A DNA stretch of 14,975 nt, from NCBI GenBank assembly GCA_039795875.1, contig JBDKKY010000019.1, forward strand, positions 1 through 14,975. The letters are read 5' to 3'. How positions within the stretch are numbered: position 1 is the stretch's first letter; the number at the start of each line of letters is the position of its first letter. Made by a program: the position numbers and the translations under genes. This DNA is from CAIZLB01 sp039795875. GTDB lineage: Bacteria; Patescibacteriota; Minisyncoccia; Phycocordibacterales; CAIZLB01. The notes beneath the pieces are model-generated. The model had not been told where the DNA came from and searched no databases. It worked only from the letters and a program-made list of their open reading frames with translations. Below, in pieces: positions 1 through 6,457 of the stretch.

Positions 1-251
1 CGAATACAATTAGTATATTTCTTAGTTTCTACTAAATCTTGATAAATATGTTTAGAATCCAAATCAAACATCTTTTTAGCATTCGAAAAAGTTGCCTTAG
101 ATGGCTCATAACTAACACACGAGATCTTGTCTGGTATCGGCTGAATCGCAATCAGAGTATCTTTCTTATATATATTGAAAATAAAAAAACCAAGCAGTAG
201 TAGAAAAATCGCATGGAGGACGACCAGGATTTTTTTATACAGCACAGGCAT
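1..251 (-). CDS. Glycoside hydrolase family 17-like protein, N-terminal fragment
   Basis: The ATG at 251 opens a frame with no stop through base 1, so the gene runs off the left edge and only 83 residues are visible. Residues about 8-25 form one hydrophobic membrane segment after a short K-containing N-terminus. From about residue 45 the sequence includes ISCVSYEP, then a spacer, an acidic helix (IYQDLVETKKYT) and NCIR. That order matches the start of the GH17 barrel in bacterial beta-1,3-glucanase or glucan-synthase-like proteins, where a C-V-S-Y-x-P strand is followed by a helix and a C-x-R-T-Y strand. The catalytic glutamates lie outside the window, so activity cannot be judged. An anchored envelope or surface glycan enzyme is the inferred role. 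An extended -10 box (TGC-TATAAT) ends 8 bases before the ATG and there is no Shine-Dalgarno, so a leaderless start is likely. The family call is moderate; the reality of the gene is more secure. Confidence 0.6.
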   Translation of the reverse strand, partial: MPVLYKKILVVLHAIFLLLLGFFIFNIYKKDTLIAIQPIPDKISCVSYEPSKATFSNAKKMFDLDSKHIYQDLVETKKYTNCI

Positions 252-258
252 GGGGTGT

Positions 259-267
259 ATTATAGCA
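259..267 (-). promoter_or_regulatory. Extended -10 promoter of the GH17-like gene
   Basis: The minus strand reads TGC-TATAAT with the hexamer at 264-259. The ATG at 251 begins 8 bases after the hexamer, where transcription would start. No convincing -35 box sits 17 bases upstream, which is common for extended -10 promoters. Confidence 0.6.
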
Positions 268-305
268 AAATTTAGGGGGAAATATGGAGTACCCTCAAGG
301 GACAT

Positions 306-356
306 AATAAAAAAAGACCTGAGGGAGCCCGAGATGAACTCGAGCTACCCCAGGTC
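306..356 (-). terminator. Rho-independent terminator of the minus-strand micro-ORF unit
   Basis: A long interrupted hairpin spans 316-356: GACCT pairs with AGGTC at the base, with inner GG/CC, AGC/GCT and GAG/CTC segments around an ATGAA loop. On the minus strand it is followed directly by seven T residues (315-309) and then ATTA. The T-tract orientation means it ends transcription coming from the promoter at 563-591 and insulates the GH17-like gene. Confidence 0.75.
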
Positions 357-374
357 GGAGGCTTCGTGATGACG

Positions 375-557
375 CTACGCGCTGCCGAGATTGGGCGCGC
401 CGGAGAGTTTCGCGAGGGGGGCCAGGAGGGCGGAGATGCAGCAGATGAGATGTCGTTTCATATGTCGGGTTGGGTTGGGTTGGGTTGGCCATGTCATAGG
501 CCGCTGGTGAGAGATCTGGCGTTTGTCTTGAGGACGCACGTTGCTTCCCTCTGACAT
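375..557 (-). CDS. Possible 60-residue small protein with internal signal-like segment
   Basis: No homologue is recognised. The ATG at 557 begins 6 bases after a strong -10 box (CATAAT, 568-563), so it would be read from a leaderless mRNA. A second in-frame ATG at 461 would give a 28-residue peptide, MKRHLICCISALLAPLAKL followed by SGAPNLGSA, which resembles a signal peptide on its own. The stretch before it encodes a QPNPT-containing, proline-rich segment from repeated CCCAA units. The gene is GC-rich compared with its neighbours. Promoter, frame and terminator make a complete transcription unit of about 250 bases. Coding is not proven: the unit may be a non-coding RNA, and the opposite strand is also open over part of it. 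Confidence 0.35.
   Translation of the reverse strand: MSEGSNVRPQDKRQISHQRPMTWPTQPNPTRHMKRHLICCISALLAPLAKLSGAPNLGSA
467..488 (+). repeat. G-quadruplex-forming (GGGTT)4 tract
   Basis: Four GGG runs at 467-469, 472-474, 477-479 and 482-484 are separated by TT only, followed by TT and GG. This is a perfect intramolecular G-quadruplex motif on the plus strand. It lies on the template strand of the minus-strand unit, just upstream of the internal ATG at 461; the RNA carries the complementary CCCAA repeats. Confidence 0.85.
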
Positions 558-562
558 TTATA

Positions 563-591
563 ATTATGATCCTGTCCGATTATGAAGTCAA
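563..591 (-). promoter_or_regulatory. Sigma70-type promoter P2
   Basis: TTGACT at 591-586 and CATAAT at 568-563 are separated by exactly 17 bases. Each differs from consensus at one position. The predicted transcript starts near 557 and runs to the terminator at 306-356. Confidence 0.7.
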
Positions 592-658
592 GCATTTTCA
601 TCATTGACTCTTCACGAAGTTTGTATCCGAATGTTTTTGATGTTTTGTATAAAAATTT

Positions 659-836
659 GCAAAAATAAAGACCGTCGGCTCCCTGTTGTCATCGTGTGAG
701 ATGAACAAGTGTGGGATAGGACGATCTGTTGGGTGTCGGGCTCGATCACGGTGATTGGAGCCGACGGGGATTGATTAAAAATGAAAGGTCAGAAGGTACT
801 CTGTGGCGGTGAGGCACACGTTGTACCTTCCGACAT
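659..836 (-). ncRNA. Putative short structured transcript from promoter P1
   Basis: Downstream of P1 the minus strand carries two large hairpins. The first pairs 832-823 region bases with 799-788: a 12-bp stem with one G-U pair around a 23-base loop, followed by CTTTCATTTTT. The second pairs 767-757 (CCGTCGGCTCC) with 682-672 (GGAGCCGACGG), a perfect 11-bp stem around a 74-base interior that itself holds smaller stems; TCTTTATTTTTG follows, as in an intrinsic terminator. A 15-codon leaderless frame (ATG at 836, TGA at 791-789; MSEGTTCASPPQSTF) sits on the first hairpin. I cannot tell whether the product is an RNA, a leader peptide or both. No known RNA family is recognised. Confidence 0.4.
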
Positions 837-840
837 ATAT

Positions 841-869
841 ATTATCAACCCATTTACAAATCACGTCAA
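841..869 (-). promoter_or_regulatory. Sigma70-type promoter P1
   Basis: TTGACG at 869-864 and GATAAT at 846-841 are separated by 17 bases. Transcription should start around 836-834, which coincides with an ATG. It lies just downstream of the end of the delta-like gene and faces into the region without long genes. Confidence 0.65.
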
Positions 870-900
870 CACTTTGCAATAACAAAAATGTGGATATCTT

Positions 901-1668
901 CTATGCCAGCACCCATGCCTCCAGCCCTTCCCACAATTCCCCTTCTCCATTGTGTGCATCTTGATATAGATTCAACAACAAACTCATATCTCTCTTAAAA
1001 GCAGCCTTATCTTTCCGTTTTTCATATGTATCAGCAATCTTTTTGGCCTCACTGAAGGCGTATGGGGCCAATCCACTCTCTTTCTGAGTCGCTCCTCGGG
1101 CTTGGCCAATAGATCTATATCTCCACCACAGTATGCCGAACAGCTCTTCTGGTGCCATGCCAGTCTTACGTACCTCATCAAACACTTTCCACACGCCGAT
1201 CTTCTTTGCAGACGTCCTCTGCTCTGCTTCCAGACTCTTGATCTGGGCGATAGTTGAGACCAGCGCAAACAATTTCCGTGAGGAATCCTCCTTGGCAGGC
1301 ACAAAAGGCATAGAGTAGTGCTTGATTTTGATATCTGTATATTTTTTTAACTTATCCAAGTCTTCTCTTTCCATTTCTTCCTCGATAAATATGTGTACGT
1401 GCGGTGATTCTAGGTATGAAGGGATACTTGCTAGAACATATTCACGAATATCCTTGTTAGCGGCCAACATTCCTCTGTATACAAATACGTGTTTGTCGAA
1501 AAAGATCCCATTTGTAGACTGTAGAGCCTCAATGTCCTCTTTGGTAAAAGTATCGGCGTGAATATAAAACACCTGGGCAAACTCCCGGCGTTTTTTCAAA
1601 GCATCAACAATAGCGCTTGATTGTTCCTGTATCTTTTTTTGATCTGTTCCGTAGAAAAAATAAAGCAT
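901..1668 (-). CDS. DNA polymerase III delta subunit-like protein (HolA-like)
   Basis: The 255-residue product has the outline of the clamp-loader delta subunit. It opens with MLYFFYGTD and an IVDAL helix. Acidic and hydrophobic strands such as HIFIEEEM and the KKYTDIKIKHY region fit the AAA-like domain without a Walker A motif. A collar-like helical C-terminus includes APEELFGILWWRYRSIG, the position where delta proteins have E-L-F-x-L-L-x-x-x-x-R-x-L. Delta opens the sliding clamp ring within the clamp loader at the replication fork. At 255 residues it is shorter than the usual 330-340, as is common in reduced Patescibacteria. It diverges from tsaD across 53 bases. The leader just before the ATG (aaatcccaccacaagaa) is CA-rich without a Shine-Dalgarno. 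The family call is by pattern and fairly secure; the symbol is withheld because of divergence. Confidence 0.72.
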   Translation of the reverse strand: MLYFFYGTDQKKIQEQSSAIVDALKKRREFAQVFYIHADTFTKEDIEALQSTNGIFFDKHVFVYRGMLAANKDIREYVLASIPSYLESPHVHIFIEEEMEREDLDKLKKYTDIKIKHYSMPFVPAKEDSSRKLFALVSTIAQIKSLEAEQRTSAKKIGVWKVFDEVRKTGMAPEELFGILWWRYRSIGQARGATQKESGLAPYAFSEAKKIADTYEKRKDKAAFKRDMSLLLNLYQDAHNGEGELWEGLEAWVLA

Positions 1669-1721
1669 TTCTTGTGGTGGGATTTGTAATAATCGTCCTT
1701 ACGTGCCAGTATATCATACGT

Positions 1722-2966
1722 ATGAAGGATAGAATCGTTCTAGCCATAGAAACTAGCTGTGACGAGACTGCTGTTGCCCTACTCTCGTATACGGACCACA
1801 AATACACAGTCCTAGCTCAGGAGCTTTATAGTCAAATCGATATCCATAAAGAGTATGGCGGTGTTTTTCCCATGCTAGCCAAACGCGAACATGGTAAAAA
1901 CCTGATGTTTTTACTAGAAAAAGCATTAAATACCAAGGCTGTTGTGACTTCTACTACTTCTATTACTGAGGAGCTAAAAAATCAGGCCCTCGCCCTGTTG
2001 GACCGCGAAACCGAGCTCAGGGAGTTCTTTAGGGCTTGTTTGGACAATCCTCAAAGCTTTCTATATAAAAAGCCAGCCATAGAAGCTATTGCTGTTACTG
2101 TGGGACCCGGGCTTGAACCCGCTCTCTGGGTCGGCATCAGTTTTGCTAAAGCCTTGGCGGTGATCTGGGATATTGAGCTTATCCCTATCAATCACATGGA
2201 GGGACATATTGCCTCTATCCTTATTGAAAATGAAATCACCGCGGCGGGATTATTCCCTTCTCTCACTCTTCTCATCTCTGGCGGACATACTGAGATGGTG
2301 GCTGTCGAGTCTTGGGGCAGATACAATATCATTGGTGGCACTAAAGATGATGCCGTAGGCGAAGCATATGATAAGGTGGCACGGATACTCGGACTGGAAT
2401 ATCCCGGAGGCCCCGCCATCTCTGCGCAGGCCGAAGAAATCCGGCAAACATACACAACCCCAGATGCGGAAAACTTGTGTACACAACACAACATAAAACT
2501 TCCGCGGCCCATGCTTCATAGTCAGGACACACTATTTTCATTTTCTGGATTAAAGACTGCCGCACTCTATCTTGTTCGAGATCTTAAGGCTGTATCTGGA
2601 ACTGATTCTCTCTCGAAAGAACAAGTTGATCTCATTTGTTTTGAATTTGAACAATCTGTTGTTGATGTTTTGATAAAGAAATTAGGTCTCGCTTTAGAAA
2701 AAATACAAGACGTTAAGACCCTTATTGTCGGCGGAGGGGTTATCGCCAACATGTATATACGAACCCGGTTACAAGCCTGGTGTGACCAACATTCTATTAT
2801 ATTTTTGAAACCAAAGAATATTTTTGCCACCGATAACGCAGTTATGATCGGTGTCGCTGGTCTGATACAGCTCAATCATGGGTATGCAACCGTCATAAAA
2901 CCTACTGCCGAAAACTTAGAAAAAGTTGTGGCACGTGGAGGTTGGAAAGTAGATGAGATATACTAG
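1722..2966 (+). CDS. tsaD: tRNA N6-adenosine threonylcarbamoyltransferase TsaD
   Basis: TsaD transfers the threonylcarbamoyl group from threonylcarbamoyl-AMP to A37 of ANN-decoding tRNAs, working with TsaB and TsaE in the cytoplasm. Visible motifs: AIETSCDETAVAL at residues 8-20, the metal-binding HMEGH at 158-162, ISGGHTE at 185-191, DAVGEAYDK at 210-218, FSFSGLKTA at 272-280, VGGGVIAN at 336-343 and D371-N-A-V-M-I-G. The product is 414 residues against about 335-345 usually. The extra length is mainly an insertion at about 70-118, before IEAIAVTVGPGLEPALWVG. I chose the ATG at 1722 because the conserved N-terminus follows directly; the frame stays open to 1617, but that extension overlaps the divergent delta gene. 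A TATATC/TATCAT -10 at 1710-1717 suggests a leaderless start. A PrsW-like gene begins 6 bases after the stop. TsaB is not in the window. Confidence 0.95.
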   Translation: MKDRIVLAIETSCDETAVALLSYTDHKYTVLAQELYSQIDIHKEYGGVFPMLAKREHGKNLMFLLEKALNTKAVVTSTTSITEELKNQALALLDRETELREFFRACLDNPQSFLYKKPAIEAIAVTVGPGLEPALWVGISFAKALAVIWDIELIPINHMEGHIASILIENEITAAGLFPSLTLLISGGHTEMVAVESWGRYNIIGGTKDDAVGEAYDKVARILGLEYPGGPAISAQAEEIRQTYTTPDAENLCTQHNIKLPRPMLHSQDTLFSFSGLKTAALYLVRDLKAVSGTDSLSKEQVDLICFEFEQSVVDVLIKKLGLALEKIQDVKTLIVGGGVIANMYIRTRLQAWCDQHSIIFLKPKNIFATDNAVMIGVAGLIQLNHGYATVIKPTAENLEKVVARGGWKVDEIY

Positions 2967-2971
2967 AGGTA

Positions 2972-3712
2972 ATGAATTCGTTTCTTACATTCTTTTATAT
3001 CATTCTTGGAGGACTGGTACCTGCCCTTTTTTGGATGTGGTTTTGGATGCATGAGGAAAATAGACACAATGAACCAAAGCGAACTATTTTATTGACATTT
3101 ATCTTTGGCATGGTTGCAGTTCTGATCTCATACTTTGCGCAGAAAGGAGTAGCGCTGTACTTCCACATTCAACTCGGTACTTCTGACACTTTTGATCTTG
3201 AGCTAGCATTAAGCAATCACCCAGTTGTTTCCTTGATCTATGTCATGATCGAGGAGATGACCAAGTTTTTCGCCGCTTATGTGATCGCTTTTCATACAAA
3301 ATGGTTTCGAGAACCCATTGATGCCTTTATTTATCTGATGACTGCCGCTCTTGGATTTGCGGCTATGGAAAACACCTTGTTCTATATGATTATGCCTATG
3401 CTCTCAGGATCGTCGATACAAGACATCATTGTGGTGGGACACACACGATTCATTGGCTCTAGCGTACTCCATGTTGCATCTTCAGGTCTTTTGGCTGTAT
3501 TTATTGGGCTATCGTTCTGTAAATCCCCTGTGGTACGTGAATTCCGTATCTGGCTAGGTATGTTGGTGGCCATAGCAGTACACTGGATATTCAACGTCCT
3601 GCTTATAGTATCTGACGATAGTCGAGCTTTCCTTATTTTTGGGGCTGTTTGGGTAGTTACGATATTTTTAATCATTTCTTTAGAAAGAGTTAAACAGATA
3701 AAGTGTTTCTAA
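2972..3712 (+). CDS. PrsW-family intramembrane metalloprotease-like protein
   Basis: A 246-residue polytopic membrane protein with about seven hydrophobic segments. The hallmark motifs of the PrsW/CPBP-like glutamic intramembrane proteases are present in order: E94-E95-x-x-K98 in a transmembrane helix, GFAAMEN at 128-134 in the next, H167 in the VLHVASSG segment, and HWIFN with H204 late in the protein. In Bacillus subtilis PrsW makes the site-1 cut of the anti-sigma factor RsiW; the substrate here is unknown and no sigma/anti-sigma pair is in the window. It starts 6 bases after the tsaD stop, so the two are probably co-transcribed. AGAGG lies only two bases from the ATG, too close for a normal Shine-Dalgarno. 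The family is confident, protease activity is inferred. Confidence 0.85.
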   Translation: MNSFLTFFYIILGGLVPALFWMWFWMHEENRHNEPKRTILLTFIFGMVAVLISYFAQKGVALYFHIQLGTSDTFDLELALSNHPVVSLIYVMIEEMTKFFAAYVIAFHTKWFREPIDAFIYLMTAALGFAAMENTLFYMIMPMLSGSSIQDIIVVGHTRFIGSSVLHVASSGLLAVFIGLSFCKSPVVREFRIWLGMLVAIAVHWIFNVLLIVSDDSRAFLIFGAVWVVTIFLIISLERVKQIKCF

Positions 3713-3714
3713 GC

Positions 3715-3743
3715 TTGCAGAACAGACCGTAACCATCTACAAT
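3715..3743 (+). promoter_or_regulatory. Promoter of the Hsp20 gene
   Basis: TTGCAG at 3715-3720 and TACAAT at 3738-3743 are separated by exactly 17 bases. The ATG at 3752 begins 9 bases after the -10 box, so the transcript should begin at or within two bases of the start codon. No inverted repeat resembling a CIRCE element is visible. Confidence 0.75.
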
Positions 3744-3751
3744 AAGTAAAT

Positions 3752-4249
3752 ATGAAACAAGCACGTCAATCTTTCTTTCAACGTTTAACCGGAGGCCTTC
3801 GAGATGAGGACGAAGATGCTATTACTAAGATGGATGAAGTCAATCGAAAATCTCTGGATAAAATCGAGCAAAGTTACGGTGACTCATGGAAAGATGAGGA
3901 AGTTGAACCTGTAGCAGTCGATGGACAACTAGCTATTGATGTTTTCGAGACCCCTATAGATATCATCGTGAAAACAATGATACCAGGCGTACGCAAAGAA
4001 GATGTGGACATATCACTTTCTCGAGACATGCTCACTATCCGAGGAGAACGAAAGGATGAAAAAACTATTTCTGATGACAGCTATCATTTTCGAGAACTAT
4101 ATTGGGGAACATTCTCACGAACTGTTAAGCTTCCACACGAGGTAGACATCGAAAGAGCTGAAGCAACAGAGAATCAAGGCATGCTTACTCTCCGATTACC
4201 TCGAGTAGATAAAGAACGACAAACAAAACTGAAAGTTAAAAACCTATAA
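3752..4249 (+). CDS. Small heat shock protein, Hsp20/alpha-crystallin family
   Basis: An ATP-independent holdase chaperone of 165 residues that would keep unfolding proteins soluble in oligomers. The acidic N-terminal arm (1-55) has the RLTGGLRDEDED stretch. The alpha-crystallin domain spans about 56-150: DVFETPIDIIVKTMIPGV, a central SLSRDMLTIRGERKDE strand pair, the FRELYWGTFSRTVKLP strand, and NQGMLTLRLPR, the family's G-x-L signature. The short C-terminal tail has LKV in place of the I-x-I anchor that docks neighbouring subunits. It has its own promoter with a start codon almost at +1 and no Shine-Dalgarno, and a strong terminator follows 6 bases after the stop, so it is a single-gene unit. 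Confidence 0.93.
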   Translation: MKQARQSFFQRLTGGLRDEDEDAITKMDEVNRKSLDKIEQSYGDSWKDEEVEPVAVDGQLAIDVFETPIDIIVKTMIPGVRKEDVDISLSRDMLTIRGERKDEKTISDDSYHFRELYWGTFSRTVKLPHEVDIERAEATENQGMLTLRLPRVDKERQTKLKVKNL

Positions 4250-4254
4250 ATCAA

Positions 4255-4280
4255 CAAAAACCTCCGCTAGGAGGTTTTTG
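4255..4280. terminator. Bidirectional terminator between hsp20 and the IPT protein gene
   Basis: A perfect 11-bp stem (CAAAAACCTCC / GGAGGTTTTTG) with a GCTA loop at 4266-4269. Its A-rich and T-rich arms let it act on both strands, and it lies between two convergent genes. Confidence 0.88.
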
Positions 4281-4293
4281 TATTCTGATCTTA

Positions 4294-6192
4294 TTATCTA
4301 TCTGTCTTGGTAAATGTCAGTGGCGAACTGGCAAGCCAGGTTATGTCCAAGGCTCGTTTACCTGATGCTCGGTGAGGAGCCGCAGAGTATAGAGTAGAGC
4401 TATTTACTGATTTATATTTAACAGTCTTCAATTCAAACTTTGCCCAAGAGTTGTTGGCGACGGTATTTGGGAAATCTCCTTTGATCATCAGGGTTTTGAC
4501 CCCATCTTTAGGGATCGAGATTGAGAAACCGGTGAAGATAAATTTCTTAGATTGTGAATCCGCAGTTGCGATAAGTGTGTTGCCATCATACAGATATAGT
4601 TTCGATGCAAAAGCTGTTGATTTATTTATTGAATTAGAATCAAGACTCCAATCTGCCAACTCGACCGATTGAACAACAGAGGCCGCATTTAGAGAGTGTA
4701 GTTTAAAATTCATAATGGGAACTTGACTGATTGTATCGCCCGTTTTGAAAGGATAGGTCTTAGGAAAAATAAAGTCTGATTCATATCCTGGCGTTGCGGC
4801 CACAGCACCACCGTTGTCTCCTATAGGGATTCGCATGACAAGGTATGGTCGTGTATCTACAACGCTTGGACTCAATCGATATTTTTGAGGTCCCCACTGA
4901 GACAAAACATCCTTACTTCGCTGATTATAATATTGAGTCTTTTGGTTGAAGTCGACTTGGAACGTGTATTGTTGTAAATAATCTAGCTTGTATGGTCCTG
5001 TGCCTGATTCATCTTTGATGTCTGGCACCTGCACTCTCCAAGCGATCTCCCCAGTGTCTACCGAGGCTTTTCCTATAATACTTCCGCCGAGTTTCCGGCC
5101 GCCGTTTCCAGCTTCTTGCTCGTCATAACCATACGCGACCATTCTCACAGTCACATCTTCTACCCGATCGTTTCCTGTAAGTCCTGTAGGGGGAGTCCAT
5201 TTGAATTTGATAGTGTCTCCTTCTCGTAATGTTGTTACTGTCGGAAATATAACAGGTACCTGCACTTCCCGTCCTTGTACAACAGGAGAAGAGTGACCAT
5301 ATTTTACAGTATTGCTAGTACCATTATTATTTTTGACTGTCACTGAATACTCTTTATTTGTACTCAAATTTTCCCATCCCGCATCACAACCAGCGGTCCA
5401 CAGAATGGCACATTCATTGTACAGAGGATTATCAGTCACTGTGAATGTCAGCATGTTGTTTACCGCTGCTAGGTTGGCCATGGCTGAACCTGTTTTACCA
5501 TTGAAAAGAATTGTATTTTGTCTAGCTGTTGAGAATCCTGTTCCTGTTATTGTTACACGTGTTCCAGCACCACCCTCTGTTGGAGTGATGGCGGTGATGG
5601 TTGGAACCTGGCCAGCTACAGCTGTTTGGGTACTGATTGTAGGTGTAGCAACAGCAGGCAGCGCGGGTAGCACCGGTGTTACAACTGCGGAGGGTGTTAT
5701 CGGAGCAGTCTGAGTTGGTTGAGCAACACTAGTTGGAGCAATTGGCAGCGCGGGAGTTGTGGGAACTGGAGCCAAAATACTGTTTGTAATCGTCAGTTTA
5801 GGAAGAGGGGCACCGATCTTCCTGTCTTGGTCTGCTACTTCGAATGTATATATACCTGCTGGTGTCGTAGCGGCAATCTGGGCGGTAAATGTGGTCGTAT
5901 CCGAATTGCCCACACTCACTTTAGTAAGAGGAATCGTAATCACCGCTGGGTTTCGTCCAGCATTGGCAAGACTCAGCAAAGCGACCATTTTTTCTGTTAT
6001 AGATCTAGCTGCTTCAACTGTTATAGTAATAACACCACCGACCTCAACAACTTGAGGAGTTGCAGTGGCCTTTTTTATAAATATCCGTCCCCCAAAAGCT
6101 TGGGCTGATTGTTCTTTGTTGTAAACATAGATCTTGGAAGCTCCTAAAATAACTACCGCCGCCAAAATCAAAAGCAAAATTATTTTTTTCAT
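4294..6192 (-). CDS. Exported surface protein with IPT/TIG domain
   Basis: A 632-residue protein of unknown function. Residues 1-20 (MKKIILLLILAAVVILG) form a signal or single anchor. Residues 40-135 look like an Ig-like beta domain. Residues about 140-195 are a P/T/A-rich linker. Residues 197-300 carry an IPT/TIG fold (VPTITAITPTEGGAGTRVTITGTGF), in which C261 and C269 could form a disulfide. The remainder is beta-rich, with repeats of threonine-, asparagine- and aromatic-rich strands. The composition (few cysteines, many T/N/S) and the anchor indicate a long extracellular stalk or adhesin-like protein. It ends convergent with hsp20 across a shared terminator. A TATTAT -10 (6207-6202) lies 9 bases before the ATG. 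A cell-attachment role is an inference from architecture only. Confidence 0.75.
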   Translation of the reverse strand: MKKIILLLILAAVVILGASKIYVYNKEQSAQAFGGRIFIKKATATPQVVEVGGVITITVEAARSITEKMVALLSLANAGRNPAVITIPLTKVSVGNSDTTTFTAQIAATTPAGIYTFEVADQDRKIGAPLPKLTITNSILAPVPTTPALPIAPTSVAQPTQTAPITPSAVVTPVLPALPAVATPTISTQTAVAGQVPTITAITPTEGGAGTRVTITGTGFSTARQNTILFNGKTGSAMANLAAVNNMLTFTVTDNPLYNECAILWTAGCDAGWENLSTNKEYSVTVKNNNGTSNTVKYGHSSPVVQGREVQVPVIFPTVTTLREGDTIKFKWTPPTGLTGNDRVEDVTVRMVAYGYDEQEAGNGGRKLGGSIIGKASVDTGEIAWRVQVPDIKDESGTGPYKLDYLQQYTFQVDFNQKTQYYNQRSKDVLSQWGPQKYRLSPSVVDTRPYLVMRIPIGDNGGAVAATPGYESDFIFPKTYPFKTGDTISQVPIMNFKLHSLNAASVVQSVELADWSLDSNSINKSTAFASKLYLYDGNTLIATADSQSKKFIFTGFSISIPKDGVKTLMIKGDFPNTVANNSWAKFELKTVKYKSVNSSTLYSAAPHRASGKRALDITWLASSPLTFTKTDR

Positions 6193-6248
6193 ATAGTACT
6201 AATAATACCATATGCCATCTTCTGTTTGTCACGGGTTTTTATTGGGCA

Positions 6249-6375
6249 AATTGAGGAAGGTGGAGAAAAAGATTTGACGGACGAACTCTCGGAGAGAGTG
6301 AGGAGTCAAAGGAAAATTCCCCCTAGCATAACGCTAGGGGGAATTATTCCGGTCTTTTTCGTAACCTGACGAAAT
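6249..6375 (-). ncRNA. Structured element A, 3' of tRNA-Phe
   Basis: Three stem-loops in order (given by plus coordinates): TTTGAC 6273-6278 with GTCAAA 6305-6310 enclosing ACTCTC 6285-6290 / GAGAGT 6294-6299; a perfect 13-bp stem 6315-6327 / 6333-6345 with loop ATAAC; and TTTCG 6357-6361 / CGAAA 6370-6374. The same arrangement with the same linkers (TTGACGGA, GAAAATTCC, TATTC-GGTCTTT) recurs at 10490-10590. I place it on the minus strand because it lies 4 bases 3' of tRNA-Phe and the hairpins are followed there by T-rich runs, so at the least it ends that transcript. The plus strand is not excluded: G-A pairs in the internal loops fit plus-strand RNA. No named RNA family is recognised. Confidence 0.55.
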
Positions 6376-6378
6376 TTG

Positions 6379-6451
6379 TGCCAAGGGCCGGGCTCGAACC
6401 GGCGACCCCATCCTCTTCAGGGATATGCTCTACCAACTGAGCTACCTTGGC
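6379..6451 (-). tRNA. tRNA-Phe (GAA)
   Basis: A full 73-base cloverleaf including the discriminator A: acceptor GCCAAGG/CCTTGGC, D-arm GCTC/GAGC, anticodon stem TATCC/GGATG with loop CTGAAGA (anticodon GAA, U33 present), 5-base variable loop, T-arm GCCGG/CCGGC with loop TTCGAGC. The 3' CCA is not encoded (CAA follows), so a CCA-adding enzyme is needed. The gene lies 6 bases after the stop codon of the small membrane protein gene and 4 bases before element A. It therefore appears to be cut out of an mRNA-tRNA co-transcript. Confidence 0.97.
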
Positions 6452-6457
6452 TTTATG

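Noticed and set aside
295..492. Second minus-strand frame overlapping the P2 micro-ORF
   Set aside because: It runs through the terminator hairpin and T-tract, so its 3' end would not be transcribed.
1617..1721. N-terminal extension of tsaD to an upstream ATG at 1617
   Set aside because: It overlaps the divergent delta gene, places the start upstream of the likely -10, and adds a hydrophobic stretch not found in TsaD.
5312..6108. Long plus-strand frames within the IPT protein gene
   Set aside because: Shadows of a compositionally biased T/P/A-rich coding region; no promoters or family motifs.
6366..6372. CTGACGA, the hammerhead ribozyme core sequence, inside element A
   Set aside because: No matching stem II and GAAA core follow, and element B, which is otherwise alike, lacks it.
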